Part shown: positions 23,299 to 33,924 of the stretch, in pieces
How the letters are laid out: every line of letters begins with the position of its first letter
Position numbering within the stretch: the first letter of the stretch is position 1
DNA from: Burkholderia sp. Bp9142
GTDB lineage: Bacteria > Pseudomonadota > Gammaproteobacteria > Burkholderiales > Burkholderiaceae
Assembly: GCF_003853415.1 (NCBI RefSeq)
Contig: NZ_QTPP01000021.1
Span: 62,001-126,000, forward strand
Length of the DNA stretch: 64,000 nt
Direction: 5' to 3'
The notes under the pieces: model-generated
Seen by the model: the letters and a program-made list of their open reading frames with translations, nothing else
Database searches by the model: none
Told to the model about the DNA's origin: nothing
Translations under genes and position numbers: made by a program

Positions 23299-23919
23299 AT
23301 GACACGCAAAACCCGAATCCAGCCGATCGAGCACGCCGACGACGACACCGGCAACGGCTACGATCGCCCCAGCAAATCCCAGTTGAAACGCGAGATGCAC
23401 GCGCTGCAGGAGCTCGGCCAGGCGCTGGTCGACCTGCCGAAGGACGCGCTCAAGCGCATGCCGATGCCCGAGGCCCTCGCGGACGCCGTGCGCGAGGCGC
23501 GCCGGATCACCGATCACGAAGGCAAGCGCCGCCAGCTCCAGTATGTCGGCCGCGTAATGCGCTCGCTGACCGACGAAGAAACCGCCGCGCTGCGCACCGC
23601 GCTCGACGCCCAGCGAGGCGTGAACAGGGCTGCAACCGCCCGCCTGCACTGGATCGAGCGCACGCGCGAACAGCTGCTCGCCAGCGACGACGCGCTGACC
23701 GAATTCCTCCACCAGCACCCCGAAGCCGACATCCAGGAAGGCCGTACGCTGATCCGCAACGCGCGCAAGGAAGCGCAGCAAGGCAAGCCGCCGCGCTATT
23801 TCCGCGAACTGTTCCAGTGGATCAAGACCGCGAGCGGTACGGACGAGGCTGACAGTGACGAGGCTGACGGCGACGACGCGCCGGACGATGCCGGAGACGA
23901 CCATGACGACGAAGCCTGA
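23299..23919 (+). CDS. darP: DarP (YjgA), ribosome-associated protein of 50S assembly
   Basis: DarP binds late 50S ribosome assembly intermediates. The 206-residue protein shows [24 protein letters not shown] (about 26-49), [24 protein letters not shown] and the long helical region typical of the family, then a strongly acidic C-terminal tail ([16 protein letters not shown]). An alternative start nine bases upstream, at 23290, adds three residues. It is divergent from pmbA and overlaps mog by 17 bp, suggesting one transcript. Confidence 0.95.
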   Translation: MTRKTRIQPIEHADDDTGNGYDRPSKSQLKREMHALQELGQALVDLPKDALKRMPMPEALADAVREARRITDHEGKRRQLQYVGRVMRSLTDEETAALRTALDAQRGVNRAATARLHWIERTREQLLASDDALTEFLHQHPEADIQEGRTLIRNARKEAQQGKPPRYFRELFQWIKTASGTDEADSDEADGDDAPDDAGDDHDDEA

Positions 23920-24511
23920 CCACCCGGACGAGCTCGTGGTCGGCCTCGTGTCGATCAGCGACCGCGCCAGCACGGGCGTCTACGAGGACAAGGGCATCCC
24001 GGCGCTGCAGGAATGGCTCGCCGGCGCGCTGCGCTCGCCATGGCGCGCCGAAACCCGGCTGATCCAGGACGACGCGCCGACGATCTCGGCCACGCTGGCC
24101 GAACTCGTCGACGTGGCCGGCTGCGATCTGGTGCTGACGACGGGCGGCACCGGCCCCGCGCGCCGCGACGTGACGCCGGAAGCCACGCTGGCCGTGGCGA
24201 CGAAGGAAATGCCGGGATTCGGCGAACAGATGCGGCAGATCAGCCTGAATTTCGTGCCGACCGCGATCCTGTCGCGGCAGGTCGCGGTGATCCGCGAGAC
24301 GACCGACCACGCGGCGCTGATCATCAACCTGCCCGGCCAGCCGAAGTCGATCCGGGAAACGCTCGAAGGGCTGCGCGACGCTGACGGCAAGTCGACCGTG
24401 CCCGGCATCTTCGCCGCGGTGCCCTATTGCATCGACCTGATCGGCGGCCCGTACATCGAGACCGACGCCGCGGTGGTCGCGGCGTTCCGGCCGAAGAGCG
24501 CGCGGCGCTGA
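23903..24511 (+). CDS. mog: Molybdopterin adenylyltransferase
   Basis: Mog adenylates molybdopterin before molybdenum insertion. The 202-residue protein carries the signature [21 protein letters not shown] (about 67-87), the N-terminal [19 protein letters not shown] block and the [12 protein letters not shown] region of the MoaB/Mog fold. The start at 23903 is supported by GGAG six bases before it; starts at 23888 and 23855 are in frame but lie further inside darP. It overlaps the end of darP by 17 bp and is convergent with orn. MoaB versus Mog function cannot be fully separated from sequence, but the length favours Mog. Confidence 0.93.
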   Translation: MTTKPDHPDELVVGLVSISDRASTGVYEDKGIPALQEWLAGALRSPWRAETRLIQDDAPTISATLAELVDVAGCDLVLTTGGTGPARRDVTPEATLAVATKEMPGFGEQMRQISLNFVPTAILSRQVAVIRETTDHAALIINLPGQPKSIRETLEGLRDADGKSTVPGIFAAVPYCIDLIGGPYIETDAAVVAAFRPKSARR

Positions 24512-24545
24512 GCGCGTATCGAGCGCCGGGCGCGTGCCGGCCCGC

Positions 24546-25169
<624 letters not shown>

Positions 25170-25265
25170 TCATCCTGGAAAATGGCGGACGGCGGGCGGC
25201 ATCGCGTGAGCGGGCCCGGTCCGCAAGAACATATAATTCTCGCATAGAACCCTTTGGCGCCTCAG

Positions 25266-26525
25266 ATGTCACCCTTTTCGTTCACCCTGCTGTTCGCGAT
25301 CGCCGTGCTCGCGATGGTCGTCACCAAGCTGTGGCTCGCGTCGCGGCAGATCCGCTTCGTCGCCGCACACCGCAACGGCGTGCCCGCGCAGTTCAGCGCG
25401 ACCATTCCGCTGACCGCCCACCAGCGCGCGGCCGACTACACGGTCGAGCGCACGCGGCTCGCGATGTTCGAGATCGTCGTCAGCGCGGCCGTGCTGGTCG
25501 GCCTCACGCTGCTCGGCGGCGTCGGCGCGCTCGACACGCTGCTGACGGGCTGGCTCGGCCGCGGCTACGGGCAGCAGGTCGCGCTCGTCGCCGCCGTCCT
25601 CGCGATCACGAGCGTGATCGACGTGCCGTTCGAGTACTACCGCCAGTTCGGGATCGAGCAGCGGTTCGGCTTCAACCGGATGACCAAGCGCCTGTTCTTC
25701 ACCGACATGCTGAAGAACACGCTCCTCGGCGCCGTGCTCGGCCTGCCGCTGCTGTTCGTCGTATTGTGGCTGATGAACCAGGCCGGCAGTCTGTGGTGGC
25801 TGTGGACCTGGATCGTCTGGGGCGCATTCCAGATGCTCGTGCTGCTGATCTACCCGACCTTCATCGCGCCGATCTTCAACAAGTTCGAACCGCTGAAGGA
25901 TGAGGCGCTGCGCACACGCATCGAGTCGCTGATGAAACGGTGCGGTTTCGCGTCGAAGGGCCTGTTCGTGATGGACGGCAGCCGCCGTTCCGCGCACGGC
26001 AACGCGTACTTCACGGGCTTCGGCGCATCGAAGCGGATCGTGTTCTTCGACACGCTGCTCGCGCGGCTGACCGGCCAGGAAATCGAGGCCGTGCTCGCGC
26101 ATGAACTCGGCCACTTCAAGCGCCGCCACGTGATGAAGCGGATGCTGGTGTCGTTCGTGCTGAGCCTCGTGCTGCTCGCGCTGCTCGGCTGGCTCGCGCA
26201 GCGCACGTGGTTCTACACGGGGCTCGGCGTCACACCGTCACTCGACTCGAGCAACGCGGGCGCCGCGCTCGTGCTGTTCTTCCTCGCGATCCCGGTGTTC
26301 CTGTTCTTCGCGACGCCGTTCAGCAGCCTCACGTCGCGCAAGCACGAGTTCGAGGCCGACGCGTTCGCGGCCAGCCAGACCGACGCGCAGGATCTCGTCA
26401 GCGCGCTCGTGAAGCTCTATGAGGACAACGCGTCGACGCTCACGCCCGACCCCGTCTACACGGCCTTCTACTACTCGCATCCGCCTGCGTCGCAGCGGAT
26501 CGACCGCCTGATGCAGCACGCATGA
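25266..26525 (+). CDS. M48 family membrane metalloprotease (Ste24/CAAX-prenyl protease type)
   Basis: This is a 419-residue polytopic inner-membrane zinc protease of the M48 (Ste24-like) family. The zinc motif HELGH is at residues 279-283, followed by the third ligand in [12 protein letters not shown] (Glu of EAD). The N-terminal half has several hydrophobic segments and the [20 protein letters not shown] region. The family processes or degrades membrane proteins; the substrate here is unknown. The ATG at 25266 is used. The stop overlaps the rsgA start by four bases (ATGA), so the two are translationally coupled. Confidence 0.94.
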   Translation: MSPFSFTLLFAIAVLAMVVTKLWLASRQIRFVAAHRNGVPAQFSATIPLTAHQRAADYTVERTRLAMFEIVVSAAVLVGLTLLGGVGALDTLLTGWLGRGYGQQVALVAAVLAITSVIDVPFEYYRQFGIEQRFGFNRMTKRLFFTDMLKNTLLGAVLGLPLLFVVLWLMNQAGSLWWLWTWIVWGAFQMLVLLIYPTFIAPIFNKFEPLKDEALRTRIESLMKRCGFASKGLFVMDGSRRSAHGNAYFTGFGASKRIVFFDTLLARLTGQEIEAVLAHELGHFKRRHVMKRMLVSFVLSLVLLALLGWLAQRTWFYTGLGVTPSLDSSNAGAALVLFFLAIPVFLFFATPFSSLTSRKHEFEADAFAASQTDAQDLVSALVKLYEDNASTLTPDPVYTAFYYSHPPASQRIDRLMQHA

Positions 26526-27463
26526 GCCGGCCGACATCCCGCAAGCCGGCCCCGCGCGCACCGGGCGCGCCGCGTGTCGAAGGCCGCGTGATCGCGGCGC
26601 ACGGTCGCCACTACATCGTCGCCCCCGGCGACGGCGGCCCGATGCTGCAGTGCTTCCCGCGCGGCAAGAAAAGCGAGATCGCGGTCGGCGACCGCGTCGT
26701 GTACGAACAGGCATCGGCCGACCAGGGCGTGATCGTCGAGATCGGCGAGCGGCGCAACCTGCTGTACCGTTCCGACCAGTTCAAGTCGAAGCTGTTCGCG
26801 GCCAACCTCGACCAGTTGCTGATCGTGCTCGCGACCGAGCCCTATTTCAGCGAGGATTTGCTCGGCCGCGCGCTGATCGCGGCCGAAGCGAACGAACTGA
26901 AGCCGCTCGTCGTGCTGAACAAGATCGACGTCGAGGCCGCGCTGCCGGTCGCCCGCGAGCGCCTCGCACCCTACCGCGCGCTCGGCTACGACGTGCTCGA
27001 ACTGTCGGTGAAGGGCTCGCCCGACGATGCGCGCGCGCAGCTAATGCCGCATCTGGCCGGCCATTCGACGATCCTGCTCGGCCAGTCCGGGATGGGCAAG
27101 TCGACGCTCGTGAACCTGCTCGTGCCCGATGCCGAGGCCGCGACCCGCGAAATCTCGGCCGCGCTCAACAGCGGCCGCCACACGACGACGTTCACGCGCC
27201 TGTACCCGCTCGAAGGCGGCGGCGCGCTGATCGATTCGCCGGGTTTCCAGGAATTCGGCCTCTACCACCTGACCGAAGGCCGCCTCGAGCGTGCGTTTCC
27301 GGAATTCCGCCCACTGCTCGCGGACTGCCGTTTCTATAATTGCCATCATCTGCAGGAGCCGGGCTGCGCAATTCTCGACGCCGTCGCCGATGGCCGCATT
27401 GCGCCGTCGCGGCATGCGCTTTACGCGCAGCTCGTGCACGAGGCAAGCCAGATCGTCCGCTGA
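26522..27463 (+). CDS. rsgA: RsgA, ribosome small-subunit GTPase
   Basis: RsgA is a circularly permuted GTPase that checks 30S subunit maturation. The 313-residue protein has an N-terminal OB fold, then the G motifs in permuted order: G4 LNKID (near 136), G1 GQSGMGKST (about 187-195), and G3 [10 protein letters not shown]-terminal zinc finger with [15 protein letters not shown] holds Cys/His ligands. The start codon overlaps the M48 gene stop (ATGA). A DUF2007 protein follows 48 bp downstream. Two neighbouring genes, darP and orn, are also in RNA/ribosome biology. Confidence 0.97.
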   Translation: MSRPTSRKPAPRAPGAPRVEGRVIAAHGRHYIVAPGDGGPMLQCFPRGKKSEIAVGDRVVYEQASADQGVIVEIGERRNLLYRSDQFKSKLFAANLDQLLIVLATEPYFSEDLLGRALIAAEANELKPLVVLNKIDVEAALPVARERLAPYRALGYDVLELSVKGSPDDARAQLMPHLAGHSTILLGQSGMGKSTLVNLLVPDAEAATREISAALNSGRHTTTFTRLYPLEGGGALIDSPGFQEFGLYHLTEGRLERAFPEFRPLLADCRFYNCHHLQEPGCAILDAVADGRIAPSRHALYAQLVHEASQIVR

Positions 27464-27511
27464 CCGCGCTGCGGGCAGAAGGCGGCCTGGCCTTCACCGA
27501 CAGGAGCCGCG

Positions 27512-27829
27512 ATGCGTTTCAAGGCCCCCGATCTTGCAACCGCGCAGCATTGGGCGAACGTGCTGCAGGTGGCCGGCATCGGTTGCGAGCTGCACAACTG
27601 CTACGCGACCGGTGCGCTCGGTGGCCTGCCCGCCGACGCATGCGCGCCCGAGCTGTGGCTCGATGACGAGCGCGACGACGCGCTCGCGCGGCGGCTCCTC
27701 GATGCGGCGTCGCACGGCCCGTCGGCCGGCGCCGCGCCGTGGCGCTGCCGCCAATGCGGCGAGGCGCTCGAGGCCCAGTTCACCGCCTGCTGGCAATGCG
27801 GCGCCGTGCGTGATCCGCGCGACGACTGA
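27512..27829 (+). CDS. DUF2007 domain protein with C-terminal zinc ribbon
   Basis: This is a 105-residue cytoplasmic protein. Residues 1-65 fit the DUF2007 fold (putative signal-transducing protein: LATAQHWANVLQVAGIGCELHN). The last 35 residues carry two CxxC pairs (WRCRQCGE and TACWQCGAV), likely a small zinc ribbon. The start follows GACAGGAGCCGCG. It is 48 bp downstream of rsgA, before a strong terminator, and so is the last gene of the htpX-like/rsgA unit. Function is unknown; PII-like signalling has been suggested for the fold in general. Confidence 0.85.
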   Translation: MRFKAPDLATAQHWANVLQVAGIGCELHNCYATGALGGLPADACAPELWLDDERDDALARRLLDAASHGPSAGAAPWRCRQCGEALEAQFTACWQCGAVRDPRDD

Positions 27830-27851
27830 ACGGATTGACCTGACGCACGGC

Positions 27852-27879
27852 AAAAAGGCCGGCATCGAGCCGGCCTTTT
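27852..27879. terminator. Bidirectional terminator after the DUF2007 gene
   Basis: AAAAAGGCCGGC pairs with GCCGGCCTTTT (27852-27863 and 27869-27879) around ATCGA. It separates the rsgA unit from the convergent CobD/CbiB-like gene. Confidence 0.9.
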
Positions 27880-27906
27880 CATTTCATCGGGCGCCGAGCG
27901 AGCGCG

Positions 27907-28845
27907 TCACGACACCCAGACCGCCAGCGTCAGCAGCAACAGCAGGATCATCCACAGGATCACGGCGCGCCACACCAGGCCGACCGCCGACTGCAGCGTA
28001 CGCGGCGTGCAATCATCACCAACCGTCAACGGCCCGCTGTCGCCGACCGCCAGCGCGTCGAGGCTCGACGGTTCCGCGAGCGGCCCCGCGAGGCGCGCGC
28101 CGAGCGCGCCGCTACCGGCCGCGAGCAGCACGCCGTCGTTCGGGTCGGGCCACTGGCGCGTGTGATTGCGCCACGCGTAGATCGCATCCTCGAAGTTGCC
28201 GACGATCGCGAAGCCGAGCGCGGTCAGCCGCGACGGAATCCAGTCGATCACGAAGAACGCGCGCTGCGCGAACGTCGAGAACGCGGCCGTGCGATCGTCG
28301 GCCGGCGTCGACCAGCTGCGTGCGAGATACTCGGAGATGCGGTACAGCACGGCACCGGCCGGACCGATCGGCAGCACGTACCAGAAGAACACGCCGAACA
28401 CGTGGCGATGCGACGCTACGACCGCATGAATCAGCGTATGGCGGACGATTTCGCCGACCGGCATGTCGACCGTGTCGAGGCCCGTCCATTCGTGCAGGAT
28501 TTCTCGCGCGCGCGGCACATCGTCGTTGTTGAGCGCGAGATGGATATCGGTGAAGTAGTGGCTGAACTGGCGGAAGCCGAGCGTGAAATACACCACGACG
28601 ACGTTCCAGATGAACGCGAGCACGAAGCTCACCTTGTACAGCAGGAAGTAGACCAGTGCGACGACCAGTACCCACGGCAGCACGACGGCGAGCCATGCGA
28701 GCACGCCATGCTTTTGCTTGCCGGCGTCGAGGCCATGCGCGACGGTTTCCGCATGAAACTGGAACAGCGCGAACACCGGATTGCTCGGCGACAACGCGCG
28801 GACCTGTTCGATGATGAGAGCGAGGAGAACCGAAAAGAAAGTCAT
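27907..28845 (-). CDS. CobD/CbiB-family membrane protein
   Basis: This is a 312-residue inner-membrane protein with hydrophobic segments near the N-terminus, around 45-95, 160-185 and at the very C-terminus. The blocks MTFFSVLLALIIEQVRAL, LGFRQFSHYFTDIHLALNNDD and HRHVFGVFFWYVLPIGPAGAVLYRISEYLA resemble the CobD/CbiB (adenosylcobinamide-phosphate synthase) superfamily, but no other cobalamin genes are nearby. In Burkholderia such proteins are annotated only as CobD/CbiB family, and a role in cobalamin synthesis is doubtful; AmpE-like signalling is an alternative. The start is family-typical although no Shine-Dalgarno is seen. An inverted repeat lies 20 bp upstream. Confidence 0.85.
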   Translation of the reverse strand: MTFFSVLLALIIEQVRALSPSNPVFALFQFHAETVAHGLDAGKQKHGVLAWLAVVLPWVLVVALVYFLLYKVSFVLAFIWNVVVVYFTLGFRQFSHYFTDIHLALNNDDVPRAREILHEWTGLDTVDMPVGEIVRHTLIHAVVASHRHVFGVFFWYVLPIGPAGAVLYRISEYLARSWSTPADDRTAAFSTFAQRAFFVIDWIPSRLTALGFAIVGNFEDAIYAWRNHTRQWPDPNDGVLLAAGSGALGARLAGPLAEPSSLDALAVGDSGPLTVGDDCTPRTLQSAVGLVWRAVILWMILLLLLTLAVWVS

Positions 28846-28864
28846 GCGTGGCGCCGTCTTCGGA

Positions 28865-28886
28865 GTTATGTCATTTTTTGCATAAC
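28865..28886. promoter_or_regulatory. Inverted repeat GTTATG-N10-CATAAC
   Basis: The 22-bp dyad has an AT-rich centre and lies 20-41 bp upstream of the CobD/CbiB-like start, where promoter and operator would be. A regulator-binding site is possible; no regulator is identified. Confidence 0.4.
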
Positions 28887-28965
28887 GATAGCACAGCGTA
28901 AGCGACGCATGGCTGCTGGCGCGACGGGCCGGGAGCCGGCCGCGTGGGCAGGATCAGTCGGGATG

Positions 28966-29652
28966 TTATCCGGCTGCCAAGAAGCGGTACAGATTGCGCA
29001 ACATGGCGGCAGTTGCGCCCCAGATGAAGTAATGCCCGGTCGATTCACCATTCGGATAGGGCATCGCAAAAAAACGACGTTCGCCGCCTTCCCAGCGGAA
29101 CACGCGCACCTGGTGGTTCGCTGGACTCATCAGGAACGCGAGCGGCACCTCGAAAATCTCGGCGACTTCGAACGTGTCGGCCTGCACGGTGAACGGCGGA
29201 TGCACGAGCCCCACGACGGGCGCCACGCAGAAGCCGGTACCCGTCAGGTAGTCGGGCAGCGCACCGAGAATCTCGACCCGTTCGGCGGCCAGTCCGATTT
29301 CCTCCTTCGCCTCGCGCAACGCGGTCGCCGTCGCATCGCGATCGAACGGCTCGCGGCGGCCGCCGGGGAAGCTGATCTGTCCGGCATGGTCGTTCAGGTG
29401 ATCGGCGCGCTGGGTCAGCAGCACGGTGAGGCCGCTCTCGCGGACGACGAGCGGTACGAGGACGGCGGCGCTGCGCGGATCAACGCCCTCCTGCAATCGT
29501 GCGTCGCTCGGCTCGACACTCCATTCGAGCGTGCGCGCGAAACGCTCGCGCAGCCCGGGCGGCGTCATCAGGCGGGAATCGATGGATGGCAGGCCGGCAC
29601 CGGTGCCTTCGACCGGCAGCACTTCGGGGTCAATGATGGGGCGGCGATTCAA
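28966..29652 (-). CDS. NUDIX hydrolase, CoA pyrophosphatase type
   Basis: The 228-residue protein has a NUDIX domain of the CoA pyrophosphatase (NudL/YeaB) group. The box GGRREPFDRDATATALREAKEEIGL (about 97-121) carries the REAKEE metal site, and SFPGGRR just before it is the CoA-hydrolase extension. The DYLTGTGFCVAPVVGLV segment follows. It would cleave CoA or related diphosphates to phosphopantetheine and 3',5'-ADP. It lies upstream of the CobD-like gene and downstream of the rplS terminator, all on the minus strand. Confidence 0.93.
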   Translation of the reverse strand: MNRRPIIDPEVLPVEGTGAGLPSIDSRLMTPPGLRERFARTLEWSVEPSDARLQEGVDPRSAAVLVPLVVRESGLTVLLTQRADHLNDHAGQISFPGGRREPFDRDATATALREAKEEIGLAAERVEILGALPDYLTGTGFCVAPVVGLVHPPFTVQADTFEVAEIFEVPLAFLMSPANHQVRVFRWEGGERRFFAMPYPNGESTGHYFIWGATAAMLRNLYRFLAAG

Positions 29653-29701
29653 TGGGGCTCTCGGGTTCGTGACGTATCGAGCATATTGTCGCGCCAGAAT
29701 G

Positions 29702-29728
29702 AAAAAAGCACCCGGGAGGGTGCTTTTT
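29702..29728. terminator. Terminator of the rpsP-rimM-trmD-rplS operon
   Basis: AAAAAAGCACCC (29702-29713) and GGGTGCTTTTT (29718-29728) form a tight stem around GGGA, 12 bp past the rplS stop on the minus strand. Confidence 0.92.
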
Positions 29729-29739
29729 CCTTACAGCTC

Positions 29740-30135
29740 TTACTCTTGGGAAGCTGCTGCGGCGCGATCCTTCGACACCAGCTTTTCCTTGATTCGAGCC
29801 GACTTGCCCGAACGCTCGCGCAGGTAGTACAGCTTCGCGCGACGCACATCACCGCGACGCTTCACGACGATGCTCGCCAGCAGCGGCGAGTAGGTCTGGA
29901 ACGTACGCTCGACGCCTTCGCCCGACGAGATCTTGCGGACGATGAAGTTCGAGTTCAGGCCACGGTTGCGAATCGCGATCACGACGCCTTCGTAAGCCTG
30001 AACGCGCTTGCGGTTACCTTCAACCACGTTCACGTTCACGATCACCGTATCGCCCGGGGCGAATTCGGGGATCGTCTTGCCGGCGAGCGCGCGCTCGATT
30101 TCTTCCTGCTCAAGTTTTGCAATCAGATTCATCAC
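29740..30135 (-). CDS. rplS: 50S ribosomal protein L19
   Basis: L19 sits at the 30S-50S interface. The 131-residue protein shows the family blocks [48 protein letters not shown] and [41 protein letters not shown]. It is the last gene of the rpsP-rimM-trmD-rplS operon, 130 bp after trmD, with a strong terminator behind it. Confidence 0.99.
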   Translation of the reverse strand: MMNLIAKLEQEEIERALAGKTIPEFAPGDTVIVNVNVVEGNRKRVQAYEGVVIAIRNRGLNSNFIVRKISSGEGVERTFQTYSPLLASIVVKRRGDVRRAKLYYLRERSGKSARIKEKLVSKDRAAAASQE

Positions 30136-30265
30136 AGACTCCTAAAGCCATCTTGTCGGCGTTTGCACCCGCCTGCTTCCAGGCCTGGCCCCGATAGAGG
30201 ATGGATTCACATCAGGCACCGCGCACGCATGCACGGCACCGCCATTTCCCGCCCGCGACGCCGCC

Positions 30266-31060
30266 TCAGGAGGCGTTCTTCGCTTCGCGTGCGAGGTTCG
30301 CAAGCCACGCCTCGTCGGCACGGCTCAGCAACTTCTCGCGGCGCGCCCGGACGATCAGGTCCGGCCGCTTCCGCAACGTATTCTTCAATGCTTCCTGGCG
30401 CCGCCACCGCTCGATCTCGGCATGATGCCCGCCGAGCAGCACGTCCGGCACGCGCATCCCCTCGTATTCCTCGGGGCGCGTGTAATGCGGACAATCGAGC
30501 AGCCCGTCGGCGAAGCTGTCCTGCACGGCCGACTGCGCATCGTTCAGCACGCCGGGCAGCAGGCGCACGACGGCATCCATCATCGCCATCGCCGGCAGTT
30601 CGCCGCCGGACAGAACGAAATCGCCGAGGCTGATTTCCTCGTCGACGCAACGGTCGAGCAGACGCTGATCGATCGCCTCGTAGCGGCCGCACAGCACGAT
30701 GACACCCGGCTCCTGCGCCATCCGCACCGCACGTTCGTGCGTGAACGGCGCACCTTGCGGCGACATCATCACCACACGCGTGCTCGCGACGCCCTGCTCC
30801 GCCTGCGCTGCCTTCGCAGCGCCGATCGCGGCCTCGAGCGGCCTGGCCAGCATCACCATGCCCGGACCGCCGCCGTACGGACGATCGTCGACCGTGCGGT
30901 AGTTGTCCGTCGTGAAATCACGCGGGTTCCAGGTGCGCAGCCCGAAGCGCTCCTGCTTCACGGCCCGGCTGGTGATTCCCCAGTCGGTCAGCGCGCGGAA
31001 CATTTCGGGAAAGAGCGTGACGACGTCGAACTGCACCGCGCTCTCCGTAACCTGGTTCAT
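30266..31060 (-). CDS. trmD: tRNA (guanine37-N1)-methyltransferase
   Basis: TrmD methylates G37 next to the anticodon of several tRNAs and prevents frameshifting. The 264-residue protein has the SPOUT knot blocks [55 protein letters not shown] and [11 protein letters not shown]. The start at 31060 overlaps the rimM stop by one base (TAATG), which implies coupled translation. The frame is open much further upstream, into rimM, but those starts are not supported. Confidence 0.98.
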   Translation of the reverse strand: MNQVTESAVQFDVVTLFPEMFRALTDWGITSRAVKQERFGLRTWNPRDFTTDNYRTVDDRPYGGGPGMVMLARPLEAAIGAAKAAQAEQGVASTRVVMMSPQGAPFTHERAVRMAQEPGVIVLCGRYEAIDQRLLDRCVDEEISLGDFVLSGGELPAMAMMDAVVRLLPGVLNDAQSAVQDSFADGLLDCPHYTRPEEYEGMRVPDVLLGGHHAEIERWRRQEALKNTLRKRPDLIVRARREKLLSRADEAWLANLAREAKNAS

Positions 31061-31737
31061 TAGTAATCGGCGTCCCAGTCGACGACGATGCGACGTGCCG
31101 CCTGATCCACCGTCTTGACGTATACGCCGACGAACGGAATCAGCCGCTCGTCGGTGGTCGGCTGACCATCCTTGCCGACTGCCGGATACTCGACGCGCAT
31201 GATCGAATGCACGCCGTTGTCGATCATCCCGCTCACTGTCCCGAGCGCCACCGATTGCTCGTTGACGACCTCGAGGCCGATCAGGTCGACCCAATAGAAT
31301 TCGTCCGCGGCCAATGCCGGAAAATCTTCCCGGCGCACGAACACGCGAAAGCCGCGCAAAGCCAGTGCGGCATCGCGGTCGCTGACACCCGCGGCATGCG
31401 CGACGACAGTGTCGCCGTGCGTCTTCGACTGCAGGATGCGGGCGGACAACCGCTCCCCACCCCGTTCCAGCCACCAGCAGCGCGCGTTAAGCAGCGCGTC
31501 GCCGCCGCGACCGGCGTCGGCATGCGTCGCCACCTTGATCCAGCCCTTCAGGCCGTAGGCGTCGACCACTGCCCCGACCTCGACGGCATCGTCGGGCCAG
31601 GCTTGCGCCGCTTCGAGACTGCCCTGCTCGGCAGCCCTACCGGCGCTCGCGACAACGTCGCGCTCGACCGGCTTGCGGACGAATGCGCCAAACGACGCTC
31701 GCCCGCGCTTTGCGTTACCGGAATCGTGACCGGACAT
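31060..31737 (-). CDS. rimM: 16S rRNA processing protein RimM
   Basis: RimM helps 30S maturation and binds S19. The 225-residue protein has an extended N-terminus (about 55 residues) before the RimM domain proper, which begins at [23 protein letters not shown] and includes [11 protein letters not shown] and the C-terminal [15 protein letters not shown]-barrel region. The start at 31737 is chosen because AAGGAG lies seven bases upstream. Its stop overlaps the trmD start by one base; rpsP is 42 bp upstream. Confidence 0.95.
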   Translation of the reverse strand: MSGHDSGNAKRGRASFGAFVRKPVERDVVASAGRAAEQGSLEAAQAWPDDAVEVGAVVDAYGLKGWIKVATHADAGRGGDALLNARCWWLERGGERLSARILQSKTHGDTVVAHAAGVSDRDAALALRGFRVFVRREDFPALAADEFYWVDLIGLEVVNEQSVALGTVSGMIDNGVHSIMRVEYPAVGKDGQPTTDERLIPFVGVYVKTVDQAARRIVVDWDADY

Positions 31738-31779
31738 CAATGCTCCTTGCAGCCGGCACGACCGGCACACCGCGCCATG

Positions 31780-32034
31780 TTAGGCAGCCGGTTGCGCCTT
31801 TTGCGCTTCCTTCACGAGACGCTGGACGGTCGGCGACAGTTGCGCGCCAACACCTTGCCAGTACGTCAGGCGGTCCTGAGCGATACGCAGCGATTCGCCC
31901 TTCGTAGCGACCGGGTTGTAGAAGCCGACGCGCTCGATGAAGCGGCCGTCACGACGGTTACGCGAATCGGTAGCAACGATGTTGTAGAACGGGCGCTTCT
32001 TCGAGCCGCCGCGAGCCAGACGGATGATAACCAT
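31780..32034 (-). CDS. rpsP: 30S ribosomal protein S16
   Basis: S16 is a 30S assembly protein. The 84-residue sequence [20 protein letters not shown] followed by [21 protein letters not shown] is fully typical. It is the first gene of the rpsP-rimM-trmD-rplS operon and is preceded by a clear sigma-70 promoter. Confidence 0.99.
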
Positions 32035-32080
32035 ATGAAATCCTTCGGGAAAACCGGGTTCGAAACTACTGAAACGTGCG

Positions 32081-32109
32081 ATTATAGCCGGAAACCAAAG
32101 CCACAACAA
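32081..32109 (-). promoter_or_regulatory. Sigma-70 promoter of the rpsP operon
   Basis: On the minus strand, a perfect -10 TATAAT (32086-32081) is preceded by TTGTTG (32109-32104) with a 17-bp spacer. The predicted RNA starts about 40 bp before the rpsP start codon. Confidence 0.8.
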
Positions 32110-32188
32110 ACACTTACGCGCAAAAATTCCGCAAACGCCCTGTCCGCCGGGCATACAATCGTCGTGTCCACGACGCTCCCCCGCCGCC

Positions 32189-33328
32189 ATGCCGCCATTT
32201 CGCGTCACTCCGGCGCGCCGCGTACAGCGCCGCCTCGCGGGCTTGCTGGCCGGCCTCGGTACCTGCCTCGCAGCCACCGCGGCTTGCGCCGCACCACCGG
32301 TGGGCGAACTCGTCGTGCCGCCCGGCTTCCATGTCGACATGCTGACCGACGCCGTTCCGACCGCGCGCGAAATGGCGTGGTCGCCGCGCGGGATTCTGTA
32401 TGTCGGCTCGCGAGAAGGCCGCGTGCATGCATTTGCGCTGCAAGAGGGCCGGATCACCGCCCGCTACGTGATCGCATCGGGGCTCGACATGCCCGTCGGG
32501 GTCGCGTATCGCGACGGCGCGCTCTATATCTCCGCGGTATCGCGCATCCTGCGCCTCGACCACATCGACGACCGGCTCGCCAGGCCGCCCGCGCCGGTAG
32601 TCGTGACGGACGCGCTGCCGACCGATCACCAGCACGGCTGGAAATTCATCGCGTTCGGGCCCGACGGCAAGCTCTACGTGCCGACCGGCGCGCCGTGCAA
32701 CGTGTGCCTCGCCGATCGCGGCCGCTACGCGATCATCGCACGGATGAACGCCGACGGCAGCGGCCGCGAAGTATTTGCCCGCGGCGTGCGCAATACCGTC
32801 GGCTTCGCATGGCACCCCGATTCGGGCGAGCTATGGTTCACCGACAACGGGCGCGACCTGATGGGCGACGACGTGCCCGACGACAAGCTGAACCGCGCGC
32901 CGCGCGCGGGACTCGACTTCGGTTTTCCGTACTGCCACGGCGGCGACACACCCGACCCCGAATTCGGGAGCGCCGACGTGTGCCGCCGCTATGTGCCGCC
33001 CGTGCTGAAACTCGGCGCGCACGTCGCCGCACTCGGCATGCGCTTCTATACGGGGCTGATGTTCCCGGCGTCGTATCGCAACAACGTCTTCATTGCCGAG
33101 CACGGTTCGTGGAACCGCAGCACGAAGGTCGGCTACCGCGTGATGCGCGCGGTCGTGTCGGCCGACGGCAGCCACGCGCGCCAGACACCGTTCATTACCG
33201 GCTGGCTGCGCGCGGACGGCACCGCGTGGGGACGCCCGGCCGACGTGCTGCCGCTGCCGGACGGCTCGCTGCTCGTCAGCGACGACTACGCGGGCGCCAT
33301 CTACCGCGTCACCTATGCGGCACCTTGA
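32189..33328 (+). CDS. Exported PQQ-dependent sugar dehydrogenase / sorbosone dehydrogenase-like protein
   Basis: This is a 379-residue periplasmic beta-propeller protein of the glucose/sorbosone dehydrogenase family. After a signal peptide ending near ACA|APP (residue 38), repeats such as [58 protein letters not shown] and [14 protein letters not shown] match the PQQ-binding propeller. CHGGDTPD and CNVCLAD contain cysteine pairs that could form disulfides. PQQ dependence is inferred from the family. It stands alone, divergent from rpsP. Confidence 0.9.
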
Positions 33329-33438
33329 CGCAGGCGAGGGGTGACCGGGCCCGACCGGGCATCGTAGAATGCGTGCCGGGCCGAGCGCCCCGCGCCGGCC
33401 TGCCGGCCGCCCATGCCAACGACAATCCGCCGCCACCC

Positions 33439-33906
33439 ATGTCCAGCAGTACCGCACCGTCACGCCGCTTCCGCTCCAAGACGCTCACCGCCGCCCTCGC
33501 GTTCCTGTTCGGTTCACTCGGCGCGCACCGCTTCTACCTGTACGGCTTGCGCGACATGTACGGCTGGGCGCACCTGCTCGCGACGATTGTCGGGATTCCG
33601 GGTTTCATGCTGCTCGCCGCGACCCAGCGCAGCGCCGGCCTCGGCTGGTGGCTCGCCGTGCCGGGTGCGATCTCGCTGCTGGCCGCGTTCCTCGCCGCGC
33701 TCGTCTACGGCCTGCGCCCCGACGAAAAATGGGACGCGCAATTCAATGCCGATACGGGCAAGCACAGCCGGTCGGGCTGGACGGTGATCTTCATCGTGAT
33801 CTTCTCGCTGCTGATCGGCGCGTTCCTGCTGATGACCGCGCTCGCGCTGTCGTTCCAGACGTATTTCGAATCGCAAGTCGAGGCGGCGAAGCAGATTTCG
33901 CAGTAA
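33439..33906 (+). CDS. TM2 domain membrane protein
   Basis: This is a 155-residue inner-membrane protein. A TM2 domain occupies about residues 12-60 (KTLTAALAFLFGSLGAHRFYLYG is its hallmark with the GAHRFYLG-like turn), then two more hydrophobic segments (65-90 and 118-140). The start at 33439 is chosen as the first in-frame ATG before the domain; the ORF extends much further upstream only because the frame is open. It follows the sugar dehydrogenase by 110 bp and is convergent with the radical SAM gene. Function unknown. Confidence 0.88.
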   Translation: MSSSTAPSRRFRSKTLTAALAFLFGSLGAHRFYLYGLRDMYGWAHLLATIVGIPGFMLLAATQRSAGLGWWLAVPGAISLLAAFLAALVYGLRPDEKWDAQFNADTGKHSRSGWTVIFIVIFSLLIGAFLLMTALALSFQTYFESQVEAAKQISQ

Positions 33907-33924
33907 ACTGCCGACACGCGTCGG

